Positions 12,095 to 24,609 are shown, counted from the stretch's first letter. The stretch is 64,000 nt of DNA from Gnetum montanum (GCA_015680685.1 MNCI01004738.1:204944-268943), one strand, 5' to 3'. A program made the numbers and translations. The notes: generated by a model not told the origin, from the letters alone.

Positions 12095-15000
12095 TGCCCT
12101 CATAACTAACTAAAATCTCATCCTTAAGTGAACAAAATTAGAATTGAGTTTCTTACAAAATTTGGGAAAGTCTAGAATTTACTAATAGACAAACTAACTA
12201 ACTAACTCTAACTCTAAGTGTGAGATTATATGACTTTTAACAAAATGAGTGTCCTTGATAATAAAATTGAATACTTAGATAAAATTATAGCAGGTTCCTA
12301 TTGAATGATCAAAGATAGGATGAATTCTTGGACAATTCCTAGAGGTGAAGATTCTTGTGATTTAGATTGACCTTCATCTCATCCCAGTGCTACTAGTGGC
12401 TAAGGCTATCCTACTACTTCTACTAGAAGTTTGAAAGCATCCAGAAGTGCTTTCATTTCCTCCTCTTTACTCTATGATTCATACATAGTCTAGGCCACTT
12501 TGCCTATATGGCTAGTGCAAGAATGTTTCGTAGGCATGACATTAAAGAAAATAATTCCTTCACATTAATAAACTAGGTTGTGAAGGTTTTACATTCAATA
12601 TCAAACATCTTCACAAGGTTCTCTAGCTTTTAGTAGTCATTCATTCTTCTATTCATGTTCTTATCAATAGATCATTGATCGGTAAATCTACTTCTAAGAA
12701 CTTCAAGATTTAAGTTAGCTCTTTCCAAATTTTATTTTTTTTCTCGGTGGAGCTTAAATTCCATCTCATAGAGGAGGTAGGAACTAGAAACCTATTTCTC
12801 TAACTTGCATCTTGGCCTTCCTACTATTAGCATTGCTAATTTTGCATAATGGAGGTTGGCATGCTCCATATACTTCATTATCTCATCAATTTGTCACTTC
12901 TTTAGGTTGCTGAATGCTTTGTTATATGCGTTGAGTTCATCAAATATGGGCTACCATATATCATCTCTATGTTGGAGTTGCTAGAGGGCCTTGTTCATCT
13001 TTTCCTTTTCTAATCTTATTTTGTTCTCATTAACCTCCTTGAGGAGCTCGACCTAGTCCCTATAGTGATTCTACACTTGTTCAAATTTTAGGCTTCATTC
13101 TTTCATGTGGCTACCCCAATTGTTATCTTCGTAAAAAGAGCATGAACTTCTTTCAACGAGAGATTATGATTTTCTGCTACCAACCTTCTCTAATCCAAGC
13201 TAACCTTAGTTAGCTACTAGTACTTCTGGCTTATAAACTTAATCATTTGGTCCTTTTGTTACTAAACATTTCATAGGTAGTAATTATCCTTGGTGAGTAC
13301 TAAGTTCTTCTTATGAATCTATGATAGGTCATTATCAGTGTTATTAGTCATGGCCTCTAACACAAAAACATTAAAGATCATCATCTCCTTCACATTCTTG
13401 GCTACCTAAAGATTTTATTGAATCTTTTGAAAAGATTCATCTCATATCAACTCTAGCCTAAGAATGGCAGGTTTAAAGAGACAAGCTCTTAACTCAGCAA
13501 CTTTGGTGGCCAACCATTAATTACTTGTGGTGTCCTTCTCTAGTTATGCATTTGTGATTAATAATTTTTCCATTTTCTTGATATAATTGGTTTACCGTGA
13601 TTTCATCTTGAAGATTAAAGATCTCTAGAAGTGGTTGCCTAGCTCCAGCCAGTCTTTCCAACATCTTCTAGTGTTAAGCAACACTCATCTAACCACTTCT
13701 TGCTCATGTAGATGTATGGATGTATGCCATGGAAATTATGTTTGCTATAAATTCTTTAGGAGCATTTAGAACCTTTGCTATCCTATTAGCCACCAACTTC
13801 ACTACTATCTTTTAGCACTTATGTTTCATTATCAAGACCATTGTCCCATCATATTCCTATAACATGATGAAGAATGTCATAGCATTTCTTGAAATCTTAG
13901 AAAATGTGTTTTTTTTTTTAGGAATGGACATTGTAATCTCCCTAGCACTTAGATTGGACCTAGTGGATGCCTAGTTCCTTTATGCAAAGAATAGTAGGGC
14001 TATTTCACTATCCATTTAACTAATGATCCTTATGACCTCGTTGAGATGGCTCATGGATAGATGGTAAAAAAATGACTCCCTACCACCTATAAAGCCCTAT
14101 TGTTACTACATTAGCTACTCGTGAAGTTTCCTAAGACATTCAGTAGCTAAAAGTATCTCTAGGGTAGTCTCTGGGGATACAAGTGGTGATGGTGGTGGCT
14201 ACTCCTCTTCTTGAAGCTTGGTTGCTACCTTATCTTTCATCATCTCCTGTCAGGATGTAGTAGAAGCATGGTGGACCACATCATTGGAATAGAAAGCTAT
14301 TCCTCCTTGTTTACACAACTTGCAAATGAGACATGAAAAAGGAAGTGTCTTCCTATACTTCTCATTTTCTGTAAAACATTTTTTAATCTCTAAGAGAATA
14401 AGTTGACATAGGTTGACTAGGAATTTTTCACTTAGTGTAATGCATGCTTGGGTAGAGAAAGTGTAAACTCACTGGGCCTCACCATTGGATTTAAATGATA
14501 TGTCACAATCTTAAAGTACGCTCTCTCCACCTTTGTGAAAGCACCATACTCCTTATAGTCCATCCCATAGCATTGCTGGACCCACTCCTTCTTGGATTTT
14601 AGGTCTACCTACATTAATATCTTGGTCAATTCTATCCCTATGTTAGGTAAACCAAGGGCCTTCACAATGGCCTTAACTGAGTAGGAGATGGTGAATTCCT
14701 TTATTTTCATTAATGCATCTTATTGCCAACTATTCCAAAATAGGTAAGTCTCTCCCATGTACCATTCTCCACTATTAGAGAGAGTGGACCATTAGGGAGA
14801 CCCCTATAATTGTGTTTGAATCTCATTAGGTGCTAGCTCCAATAAGGATCTAAATTTTAGTTCTTAAAGTCTAGAACTTTAGACATTTTTATCCTAATTC
14901 ACTCCAAACACACCTTCATAAGAATGACCTCTAGGTTATGCCTTGGCCTAAGAGCCTTATTTGACCTAGATTAGCCTATCTCTACAGTGGAAATCTATCA

Positions 15001-15190
15001 AAAAAATTCAACTTTGGATTCCTCTCGAAGAGATCTTGTAGCATGAGTGGCCTTGGCTACTTGCTTTTAAGGATACTATAGTTGTTTCTACAGTTGATTC
15101 CTTCCTCCTTAGATTTGCTTTACCTTAGGCTATGAAGGTCCTCTAGCTTGTGATTCTCATTTTGGTGTCCTCTATGATTATAAACATAAT
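12095..15190 (-). pseudogene. Extra ORF of Ath-2, relic
   Basis: This is the homologue of the block at 7,030-9,930. On the minus strand the N-terminal part includes a segment around LLEIKKCF followed by LPFSCLICKLCKQGGI at about 14,280-14,360. This fits the FPxLIxxLCxxxGV signature of a domain common in plant transposon proteins. The C-terminal part (about 12,450-13,150) is a Lys/Glu-rich, coiled-coil-like region with EVNENKIRLEKEKMNKAL, matching the equivalent place in Ath-1. The two copies keep the same order and similar length although both are full of stops, so the ORF was once under selection. Its first 200 bp on the plus strand (12,095-12,300) are untranslated sequence next to the polypurine tract. 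Confidence 0.5.
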
Positions 15191-16979
15191 TCATGATTAG
15201 CTTTTTAGTTCATAAGCTTAGTTATTTCAATACTTAACATGTTAGATCAAGTTATGTTTCGTTATTGGGTGTTAAAAGTTGATCATTTGAATACTTATTT
15301 GTGATCTTGGCTAGATGTATTATTTTAATATTATTTTATTCTTTATCTATTGGAGTTTTTTGTTAGTCTTAACAATTTATGATGATGAATTTAATATTAT
15401 TTTAATCAATTTACTATGGAAATTAGGAAATTTTTGTAAAAAGTTTCATAAAAATCAGAGTTTTGTGTTCTGTATGATGTAAAGCTTACATTTGTTAGCT
15501 TGTGGATCAAAAAATAAGTAAAAATGTATTACTGTGTGAGGTATGAGATTTGGAAGGTTCTTGGACTTTGAAAACTGCAAAAACTCTTGTAGCTCTATTT
15601 GGAAATGGTAAAAATGAGCTAAGTGTCATGTGCATATATAAAATTTTTATACTACATTAATGATGCTATGTCAATGCAACTATACTTAGTTATTTTTCAC
15701 TTTATGAAATGAAGAAATTTTGGAAAAAAAAAAACAAAAGCCCAATGAAAGACAGAATGATAGAGAGTAATGGCAACAACATAGAAGAAGGTAAGTTTAG
15801 CTTAGGAAACATGGTTTGATCATAGTTGAATGAAGTTATGATTCAAATAGAGAAAAACTAGATGATGGGATGATATTAAGATGATTGATTAAACAAGTAC
15901 CCTTGGATAGGAAATTTAACTGAAATTAAACCAAAGGAATGCAAGTGGTTCCTCCCTAAAGCAGGCATAGGCCTCATGTGCCATTGCATACCTTCATCAT
16001 GAGGAGTCAGTGGACCCCAAGAATGATGAATGGTAAAGTTAAGTTAAATCCAATACTTATAAATAATTGTATAAGGGGGTTTATATAATCTAGAAAAAAA
16101 CTAAACAATCATCCATGGCATGAGGTAGTGAGATGTTAAATAATGAATGAATAAATGGTAGAGAGAGAGGATGTGGAAGAGATCATTGGCATTCTAGTTA
16201 CACAAGGTTCTCGATGAAATTTATAATTAAGATGATCCAATACCAATTCTCTTCAAGTTAAGATCAAGTCCATCCCATGTTTAATGACCTTGCATTAACA
16301 TATGTATTTCTTGCATCAATTAAAAGTCTAGGACAATTCCAAAGGATAAGCATCATTCCAAAAGAGAAGAAAAAAGAAGAAGAAAGTAGAGAGAGCCTTA
16401 GTTAGAGGGATGCTTTCAAACATGGGTAACAAGTCTTTCTAGCCCTATAATTAGTGCTTTTAGCACATTATTTAGTTTCATGGATGTGCTTTAAATTCCC
16501 ATGTTTTTTATTTTTTTCACAAGAACCACAACATATAAAGACATGTTTCCTTTTATGGCCAACTATAGGAGTCATGGTATGCTAGTAGAGTATCATAGAA
16601 CCTTAATAATGGTGTTGAGAGAAACCATATAAAATCCCCTTGAGGTCACACCTTAATCCATTTCCACTTGGCCCTTTTCCAGTTTTTTCAGTGTCAAGAT
16701 CATTGATTACATTATTAAGTTATAATGTGAAAGAACCTTGTGTTTCCAAGAAAATAATTTCTCATGGAACAATTGGATCTAGTGATCTTAGTACCTAATA
16801 CTACCAAAAAATTGATTGAGTGTTAGTCGATTACATAATTCAAAGATAAAAATTGGCCTTTTTTTAATCAATCATATTAATGATAACTTCCTTTAATACT
16901 TTCTAGAATTATAATAGCGATAAGAAAATATAAGATTTCCAATAAACCTAGAACATTAATAGCGATAATTACAATTGGT
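15191..16979 (-). other. Ath-2 non-coding region; integrase expected here but not seen
   Basis: No HHCC zinc finger, D,D35E motif or other integrase feature was found in any frame. The block 15,930-16,560 is shared with Ath-1 and Ath-3 and includes TCACAAGAACCACA near 16,515, matching 53,808-53,820. A poly-A run lies at about 15,726. Confidence 0.55.
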
Positions 16980-18450
16980 AATCATGGCCTCTTGAACATT
17001 AATGGATTTGGAAAAAGAAGATTTCATGTGAAAATTGATTATATAAGAACTTCCCATCCTCTTTTCTATCCCATCATAACTAAGGTAAGTGATCAACAAC
17101 CACATTCTTGATTTCCTTCCTATCCACCATCATAAGATCAAACTCTTGCAAACTCACTAGCCACCATATGACATAAGGCTAGATTGTTTATCAAGAAATG
17201 GATGGCACTATAATTAGTTTGGGTAAATATTTTTTATCTAAGCACATAATTCATGAATTTCTCTAGGGCATACACAACTTCCATAAGTTCCTTTTCATTG
17301 ATGATGTAATTCAATTGTACACCCATAGTGGTTCTGCTTACACAATGGATGTAATATGGATATTTTTGATCATCCAATTATGTAAAAACCACCCCCAAAG
17401 TATAGTTGGATGCATCAATCATTATGTGAAATTGTCTAAACCAATTTGGATCATGTAGAATGGGTGTTTCAACAAGCTTTTGCTTTAATTGTTGGAATGC
17501 TTGTTCACATTCCTTAGTCTAGTCAAAAGGTGCATCCTTCTTTGTAAGCTTCATCAACAGTTTCTCAATCTTAGAGAAATTATTGATGAAGCATCTTTAG
17601 TAAGTAGCATGTCCAAGAAATTACCTCACATATTTTATAGTTTAAGGCTATCTAGTGATTCCTTCGATCACCTATACTTTCTTTAGGACCATCTCAATCC
17701 TTTTTCCTGAAGTTTGGTGCTCCATAACAATGCCTTCTTGGATCATCAAGTGGCTTTTTTGCTAATTGAACCATACATTTGTCTATGCACAACACGTTAG
17801 AACCTATTCTAGATGGTCAAAGGCTTACTTAAAGTTGGTACCATAGGTAGAAAAGTCATCCATGAATATCTTCACACCACTACTAATCTACTACTTAAAA
17901 ATGCTAACTACTAATCTTTGGAAGGTTATAGGGACATTGCATAAGCTAAAGGGAATATTTTTATATTAGAAAGTTCCCCAGTCACTTATGAATGTTATCT
18001 TCACCTAATCTTCCAAAAACCTTTAGTAGGTATGCCCTGCAATTGTATCCAATACCTAGTCCAAAAATGTCAATAAAAAATGATCCTTAAATATTGTCAT
18101 ATTGAATAGTTGAAAGCCTATACAAACTCTTCATGTTTTTTCCTTTCTTTGGCATAATGATGAATGGGCTCATCCACTCACTATCAACTACAGAATAGAT
18201 GAATCGTATCTTAAGAATTTGGTCAACTTTATCCTTAATAACTTGCTTAAGTTTTGAATTTAATCTCCTCTATAACTACCTTCTTGGCTTGATGGAGGGG
18301 TTTTTATAGATTCAATGTTGGTATATCCTTGGATCTATCTCTATTCGTTCATGATAAGATCATGCAAAGGTTGTTGATCATTTTTTTACTACTTTCAATA
18401 GCTTCTTTTTCTAGTCTTGGGCAAGATTGACATTGATTATTACCAGCTTA
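16980..18450 (-). pseudogene. Ath-2 reverse transcriptase and RNase H relic
   Basis: Minus-strand translation gives, in order: an RT N-terminal segment LKQVIKDKVDQILK with SEWMSPFIIMPKKG (about 18,130-18,260), TFQRLVVSIFK, the catalytic box IFMDDFSTYG at about 17,843-17,872 with both aspartates kept, FLGHATY, ILHDPNWFRQFHIMIDAS (start of RNase H, about 17,410-17,470) and NVVVDHLP at about 17,075-17,100. MDDFS and NVVADHLS-like ends are typical of Athila RT and RNase H. Many TAG/TAA codons replace Trp and Gln, and several frameshifts occur. The corresponding region is absent from Ath-3. Confidence 0.82.
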
Positions 18451-18747
18451 TCATTATTAAGAAAAGCATATTCTAATGCTACTAGTAAAGCCTTAAGTTC
18501 AAGGGGATCCTTCTTAAAAGCATTGGGATTTCCAACTCTCCCAATCTATAACTTCATGTTTCTAAGAGATTTGATTATGAATTCTCTTCATTCCATCCAT
18601 GCTGTCAATGTATGCACTTCTAAGAAGTTCTACTGATTCCATGCATATTATGGATTTATCATTATGATCTATTATTAGCCACTGGGCACCTTCTTGTTTT
18701 GTGAATTCTACATATAAGCACCTTTGAACATTTTTTGTTTTATCATA

Positions 18748-19290
18748 CTAATTGCATGCTTGGATATATGTGCTTTTCATGGTCCATATTTTTTGCACAC
18801 ACCAGCACCAAGGATCATTGTATGTGAAACATGAAACCAACTTCTTCTTGATCTTTCCAAACTTATTTTCCTTGGAGATTTCCAAGGAAAGGTCTCTTAT
18901 CCCCATCTTGGCATTAATAGTAGAAATCCATGCCTTTTCCATAATAATGAAGAATTTCCCTTTGTAATTATTCATGTGGATCACTAGAAAATTTACTTGA
19001 TATGACCATCCATAGATGGTGGTCACAATATCCTCCACTAATCTCAATGAAACAATGATGGACTAATCTACAAGCTCTAATCTAATGTTACATTTTTTGA
19101 GTTGAGGTAGGTTCCAGGTCTTATACATATCCTCAGAAATTAAGTTCAACCTAGAACTTAAATTCAATAAAGCCTTACATGGATCATTTTCTAAAATTTG
19201 CAAATAGATGAAAGGACTCCCAAGATCAGATATTTTCCTAAAATGATGTCTAGCCTTGATTCAATTTATGACAACATGGGTCAACATGAT
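18748..19290 (-). pseudogene. Ath-2 retropepsin-like protease relic
   Basis: Minus-strand translation closely resembles the Ath-3 protease at 54,679-55,392. Shared blocks are NLISEDMYKTWNLPQLKK, LVEDIVTTIYGWSYQ and DLSLEISKEN. The active-site triad position reads ALLNLSS, so the catalytic Asp is changed to Asn. The last 99 codons (18,748-19,047) are still open. It would have cleaved the Gag-Pol polyprotein. It lies directly between gag and RT as in all Ty3/gypsy elements. Confidence 0.75.
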
Positions 19291-19849
19291 AGTGTATACA
19301 TTAGAAGATTTTTATTTTAAAGAAGGCTTGAGGTTGTTTCTAAAAGTAGTAGGATTTCTATGGATTGTGTGGCCTAAAGAAAGCCCTCTTCAAAGGCTTA
19401 TGCTTAGAGCCACTTGGATAATCTTCCAACTATAAATTTATAACCCACGTGACATTGCATTGGTGTGGCTATGATGGGATTTTCCATGGCATTAGTGACG
19501 TAGGTAATAAAGAAGTGATGTTGAAAGATGCAGATTTAGGTGATGGATATGATGGAGGATAAGTAGAGGGAGACTCAGCTCGAGGATTGGAAGTTCGCTA
19601 AAATTTTAAACGATAGTAGTGATGAGTAAAAGGAGTGTGTCTTGTAGAGACATAAGGAGATACAACCTATTGAACATAATATCCATATGGATCCAGCTAT
19701 TGATAAAGATATTGTTTCCTTGATGGTGGCATCCTCCACAACTGTGATTTTTGGCATTGCTGACACTACTTCTGAAGTTGAGGTGGCATTCTACTTCGAT
19801 AATGTTTGGTAGGACTGTTACCTGTAATTACCTTGTGAACAAGAAAATC
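19291..19849 (-). other. Ath-2 gag-to-protease linker
   Basis: Matches 55,400-55,830 of Ath-3, for example the segment encoding the GGCHH-like Cys/His stretch near 19,730 versus 55,760. Probably coding in the ancestor (Pro/Ser/Gln-rich linker), but frames are broken in both copies. Confidence 0.45.
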
Positions 19850-21837
19850 TCCTAGGTGGTTACTTTCTTACCAACTTTAGGTTTAATGCATACACCCCTA
19901 GAGTCTTGTTGATGTGATAATATAGGACAACATCCCTTGGGATGTTCATATTGAAAAATTTGACATTCATCATCATCTATTTCTAAATCTATAACCTCAT
20001 TGATTATTGTAGCCTTACCTTTATTTTGACAATATTTCCTACCTACATCTTTCAATCTCCTTCTATCTCTACTACTATCCTAATCTATCTTCTCCTCTAC
20101 TATTCTAAGAGTATTTTGGAACTTCTCATCTAAGGAGTTCCACATTTTATCTAGCTTATCCAATATCTTAGTAATATATTTATGGATCAGCAAGGTTTTC
20201 CTTTGCACCAATTCATCTAGTGGTGCTTCCTCCTATGAATCTCAAAAATGCATCTTTCTTTTACAAATGGAGGAACCTCTATTATATTCATTTGCACTTT
20301 CTCTCTTTTTCAACTCTTCTTCTTCCTTAGCTACCTAATCAATTAGCCTTTGGATCTAATAGGCTCTCATCTCTGAGAGTCTCCCTTTGGCATAAATCCA
20401 AAAAATTTCTCTAATTTTGTTCAAGAGTCCATATATAATGTGGAAAAGCTACTCCCTTTGAGAAAATCCATGGCATGGGCATTAGTGCAAGAGAGAGTAA
20501 TACTTTTCCATGGCTACATCCAAGGATTCATAATTATCTGGTTTCCATCCTTGGATTTGCTTCCTGAAATTAGACACTTGGGACTATATCTAATACTTAT
20601 TGTTCAAAAACTCTAGCATTGTACTCAACCTATGAATGGATTCTAGTTTCAAAGACTGATACCAACTTTCTACTTCTTTGATGAGTTTCCTTGGAAACAA
20701 TTTTAACTTCTACCACTCATTCTCAATGTTTTGTAAGGCACATACATCATGGAAAGCATGTACATGATGCTATGACTCAATATTATATTTCCCTTTAAAT
20801 TTGGAGATATTATTCATATTCAAAATTTTGATCTTGTTATTCCTTTGATGCTTGGTGTGGATTATAACTACTTTTGAAACATTCAACATGTTTTTAGTGG
20901 TTAGCAATGGTTCATCATAGTCATCACATTCATGGTGGACCATATCATGGCCATGCCTCCTATGATGCATTCTACAATGCCTTCTTACCTAGGGATCCTT
21001 TGCTTTTCTTTTGTGTTATCTATGATCTTGTTTTCCATCATCATGATGGGATCTTCTATCATCTACAACTTGATCCTAATCACTCCTACCTCTACCTCTA
21101 TCATGGCTTCTCCTATCAAAATTCGATGATGAGGAGGATGATAAAGATGGAGGACTAGGAGAATGATGTCTAGTAGTTCTTCTCCTATGGTCATTGGCCT
21201 GATCTTTATCCTTGTTCTTATCCTTCTCCTTGTCTTTGAATGAGTGATTAGGAGATTTTTCCTTTGATGTTCTTTGGCTCTTGAACACTATGTTTCCTTC
21301 ACCAAATTTTTTTGAGGTTAACTACAACTATTGATGAAGGATATCATTCTTAACAAAAGGATGATAATCTATGTATTGAGAGAGCCTTCAAAAGAAATCA
21401 TTATCTTCTTTTTGTAACGACAAAAATAATGGTGTTAGGATCCTTTTACTATTGGAGGCTTCATAGTGTGCCTTCATGTGTTTGTCCTTTTTGAGTTGGG
21501 CTTCTATAGGTTGATAGTCTCTAGAAGCTAAAACTATAGTCTCATACTTTGGCCCTACTGCTTCAATGCCTAGCCTCATAAGTTGGGCCATGATCATGAT
21601 AGGAATAGATTGAATAAGAGGTAACATGATGTTACCTTCCATATTCCTCCAATGTAACTACTCATCCTAATGGAGGATGAATGTGAAATCTGGATTATAG
21701 GGATTTGGATGGGTATAAACTATCCTTAGCTGTTGAGGCTTCTCATTGATAGCCTTTTTAGTCCTCTCTTTCTACTTATTAGAATCATTAACATATAGTG
21801 ACAATTCAATCCTGCAAGAAGAAGCCATTTCAGTCAT
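19850..21837 (-). pseudogene. Ath-2 gag relic
   Basis: The likely start is ATG at 21,837 (MTEMASSCRIELSLY). The capsid-type region (retrotransposon gag fold) covers about 20,350-20,820 and includes FKGKYNIES, ALQNIENEW, FPRKLIKEVESWYQSLK and, further on, CPCHGFSQRE, all at the positions expected for Athila Gag. A Lys/Asp/Arg/Ser-rich linker lies at 21,080-21,290. The end is acidic, then CQIFQYEHPKGCC (about 19,930), a Cys/His cluster in place of a standard knuckle. Ath-3 has the same layout at 55,830-57,830. Frameshifts and stops are common; open pieces are 60 to 84 codons. Confidence 0.78.
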
Positions 21838-21989
21838 GTGTAGAAAGTATGCCTTGAGATAATTTTATTATTATTAATATTTTGTATGAAAGATAAATCA
21901 TTATGTTCTCCTTACAATGAATTTATATGAATTCACTAGTTACTAATATTCCATGCACTTAGCTAAACTAAGTTCCTAGCTAAAACACC
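21838..21989 (-). other. Ath-2 5' leader, left arm of the Tat-1 insertion site
   Basis: Corresponds to 57,830-57,940 of Ath-3 (for example CTTAGCTAAACTAAGTTCC versus CTTAGCACACAAACACTTAG). In Ath-3 the PBS and LTR follow at once. Here Tat-1 intervenes and the PBS is found at 48,268. Confidence 0.6.
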
Positions 21990-23209
21990 TTAAGGAAAAC
22001 TTCATGTTACAAATGAAAACCAATAGACCAAATTTTTTGTTGTAATTTAGTGGAGATCTAAAAGCAGAAACAATTGTCTTGTTTTTCCACCAAAAATCCT
22101 ATCCTATGGCCTTGTATTAGCCAAAAAGATTAAGTAATTTTTCAATAAAAAACTAAGGTTTTTAGTCTAGACACTGAAAATTTTACTTACTCTAGCTTAT
22201 GGAGGCTAAAAATGCTCTACACACTATGAATTCCCTATATTTCAACTTGTGAAAGCCAGAAATGCTCCACAAGATACAAAGCCCATTTACTCTAGTTATG
22301 GGGGTTAAAAAATGCTCCACAAGTTACAAATCTCATGTATGCTAGCTTGTGGGAGCTAAACATACTCCACAAGCTACAAAAATTGGCCTTTTCATCTCAC
22401 ACATTATACATTTCAACTCAACATACTATGGTAGCATGTGAAGAAGCATGTGGGATTTGGGATTTAATTTCATGCATTATACATCTCAGTACCACATGCT
22501 ATGGTAGCATGTGGGGTAGTATGTGGCACTTGGGTTTTAAGCCCACATACTACACCTTGGTCTAGGAATAATTTGTAATGCTCAAAAACTATAACAGATG
22601 CAAGCACAATAAATTCACAACCTATAAATGCTAGATTTGATGTATCTTTCAAGACCTATTGAATAATATTATGGTAGAACACTTAGCAAGGAATAGTAGA
22701 GCTTTACAGTAGATTTTTGTAGCCTTTTGTAGCTTTAGTAGCACTAATTTCTAAGCATAGAACTTGGAGAAGCAATTTATTGTGTTGAAGATCAAATCAA
22801 GAAACTAGTGTAGACTCTATATAGAACACATCCTAAAATCTACACCAAATCACAATAGGTGTACTAATTTTTTAGGCTTTAAAAGCCTTGATCTATACTC
22901 TTTCTCAAATCCTCATTTTATATTCATTAACTATTATATTTAATATAAGATTTGCAGTTATTTCTATTCATCTATATTGTTCTCTTATTTTACTTGTTCT
23001 CAGATCTTGCATTGTATTCTTATTTCACACATTTATTCCAGCTTATTCCTCTTTTCATATAAATCAATAATAGATTTTTCAAGTTCCTAAGTGATCAACA
23101 AGATTATTTAGAGTGCTCTAGATCCTTTTTGAGGCCTGTGGATCTACAAGTTAAATTTTTCAATGCAAGATCTTTTGGATTTATAGCACCAAAATTTTCC
23201 ATCATTATA
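21990..23209 (+). repeat. Tat-1 5' LTR
   Basis: Homology with 47,000-48,267 begins at TTAAGGAAAACTTCATG versus TCAAGGAAAAATTCATG and ends at AATTTTCCATCATTA plus two bases. The ends do not show a clean TG..CA pair, perhaps through mutation. It contains short tandem repeats at 22,185-22,385 and CACATG hairpin-like motifs at 22,427-22,545. Visible divergence between the LTRs indicates an old insertion. Confidence 0.8.
22185..22385 (+). repeat. Tandem repeat inside the Tat-1 5' LTR (about 57-bp unit)
   Basis: Three to four diverged units built on CTAGCTTGTGG, then GCTAAAAATGCTCCACAAG and a run ending CTACAAA. The same array occurs in the 3' LTR at about 47,195-47,395, so it predates the insertion. 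Confidence 0.7.
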
Positions 23210-23214
23210 GTTTC

Positions 23215-23233
23215 TGGTGCTAGAAGAAGGGCC
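23215..23233 (+). promoter_or_regulatory. Tat-1 primer binding site
   Basis: TGGTGCTAGAAGAAGGGCC begins five bases after the LTR end. The leading TGG is as expected for pairing with a tRNA CCA end. I cannot name the tRNA with confidence; it is neither the iMet nor the Asp type used by the other elements here. Confidence 0.6.
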
Positions 23234-24609
23234 TCCACCTAACTTCTTTGTTAAAAATCTATTGCAAAAAATTCCCTACCTGTATCTGACTTAGCTTGTA
23301 AGCTTATTTGATCACACAAAATTGGTTTTGGATTTTCTAAAAACCAATATGTGGTCTAGTAACTAGTCTTATTTACAATAGTTTTTTCTTTTAATTTTAT
23401 AGTTGTAGCATGCAGCGTTTGCAACCAAAGAAATTAATTTCTTGCAATACAATGCACAACACTATCATAGCCCTTTGCACTACCTTTGCAATTGCAATGC
23501 ACACTATCATATTTATTTTTGCTATTTGCAGTTTGCAATTTTTTGGCCTTTTCCCTTTTATATGCTACGACCAATTTACATTTATTTACATATGGTAGGA
23601 AATATAAAACAAAATTTTAACAAAACTTTTTTCTTTATAGTTATAGTATGTGTTATGCTTCCCTATTTCATCCTTACATTTGAAGCTTATTCATACACTA
23701 CAGCTCCATAATTTGTAGCTTCATAGACTATAACCCTTTCATATGTTATAGGTCCACAAGCTATAGGTTGCATCCTTCATAGGCTATAACACTTTCATAT
23801 ACTATAGCTCCATAAGCTATAGGTTGCATCCTTCATGGGCTATAACTTCACAAGCTATAGGCTATAACCCTTCCATATGCTATAGTTCCATAAGCTATAG
23901 GTTGCAACCTTTGTATGCTACAATCCCACAAGTTGTAGGCTGCAACCTTTGTAGGCTATAGCTCCACAAGCTATAGGTTGTAACCTTCATATGCTATAGT
24001 TCCATAAGCTATAGGTTGCAACCTTTGTATGCTACAATCCCACAAGTTGTAGGCTGCAACCTTTGTAGGCTATAGCTCCACAAGCTATAGGTTGTAACCT
24101 TCATATGCTATAGTTCCATAAGCTATAGGTTGCAACCTTTGTATGCTACAATCCCACAAGTTGTAGGCTGCAACCTTTGTAGGCTATAGCTCCACAAGCT
24201 ATAGGTTGTAACCTTCATATGCTATAGTTCCATAAGCTATACCCTCACATTCTACAACCTCCCACACATTGTAAGTTCCACATGTTGTGAGTCCAACATG
24301 TTGTAGTTTCACATGTTGCAATCTCACACGTGGTGAGTCTTAGATGATACAAGTTTGTAGCTTGTATAAAATATCAAAAACCACATAAACCTTTATTATC
24401 TTGATCAATCAATTGGCCTACCATGTTTTATGCCCTTTGCCTCTACTATCCTACCACACCATATCATGGATATGATTGCTAACCATTAGGCTACCTACAT
24501 CTATGACCCTAAGAACTCTACTATGGTGGAATGTAGATAGTTCCATAGGCATTTAGGATGTTAGCCTACACATACTACTCTTATCTAAGAGTATTATAAT
24601 TTCATCTAC
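23234..24609 (+). other. Tat-1 leader region
   Basis: A long leader between PBS and gag, with no confident coding. It holds a TGCAATGCAC-rich stretch at 23,410-23,500, then the tandem array at 23,735-24,240 and ATGTTGTGAGT-type repeats up to 24,330. Confidence 0.55.
23735..24240 (+). repeat. 114-bp tandem repeat array in the Tat-1 leader
   Basis: GCTCCACAAG recurs at 23,961, 24,075 and 24,189, an exact period of 114 bp with nearly identical units. Each unit consists of three related subunits of about 38 bp based on CTATAGGTTGCAACCTT. Upstream from 23,735 there are further diverged subunits. The high similarity between units implies recent amplification or gene conversion. AAGCTATAGG and its complement-like CTATAGCT make the unit partly self-complementary. 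Confidence 0.9.

Noticed and set aside
15191-16979. Search for the Ath-2 integrase
   Set aside because: No HHCC or D,D35E features seen in any frame; the region matches the non-coding block of Ath-1 and Ath-3 instead.
20907-21158. His/Tyr-rich plus-strand frame
   Set aside because: It is the complement of the basic Ser/Arg/Asp linker of Ath-2 gag on the minus strand.
23735-24240. Regular direct repeats that could suggest a CRISPR-like array
   Set aside because: The units are contiguous with no unique spacers, the sequence lies in a plant retrotransposon leader, and no cas genes are present.
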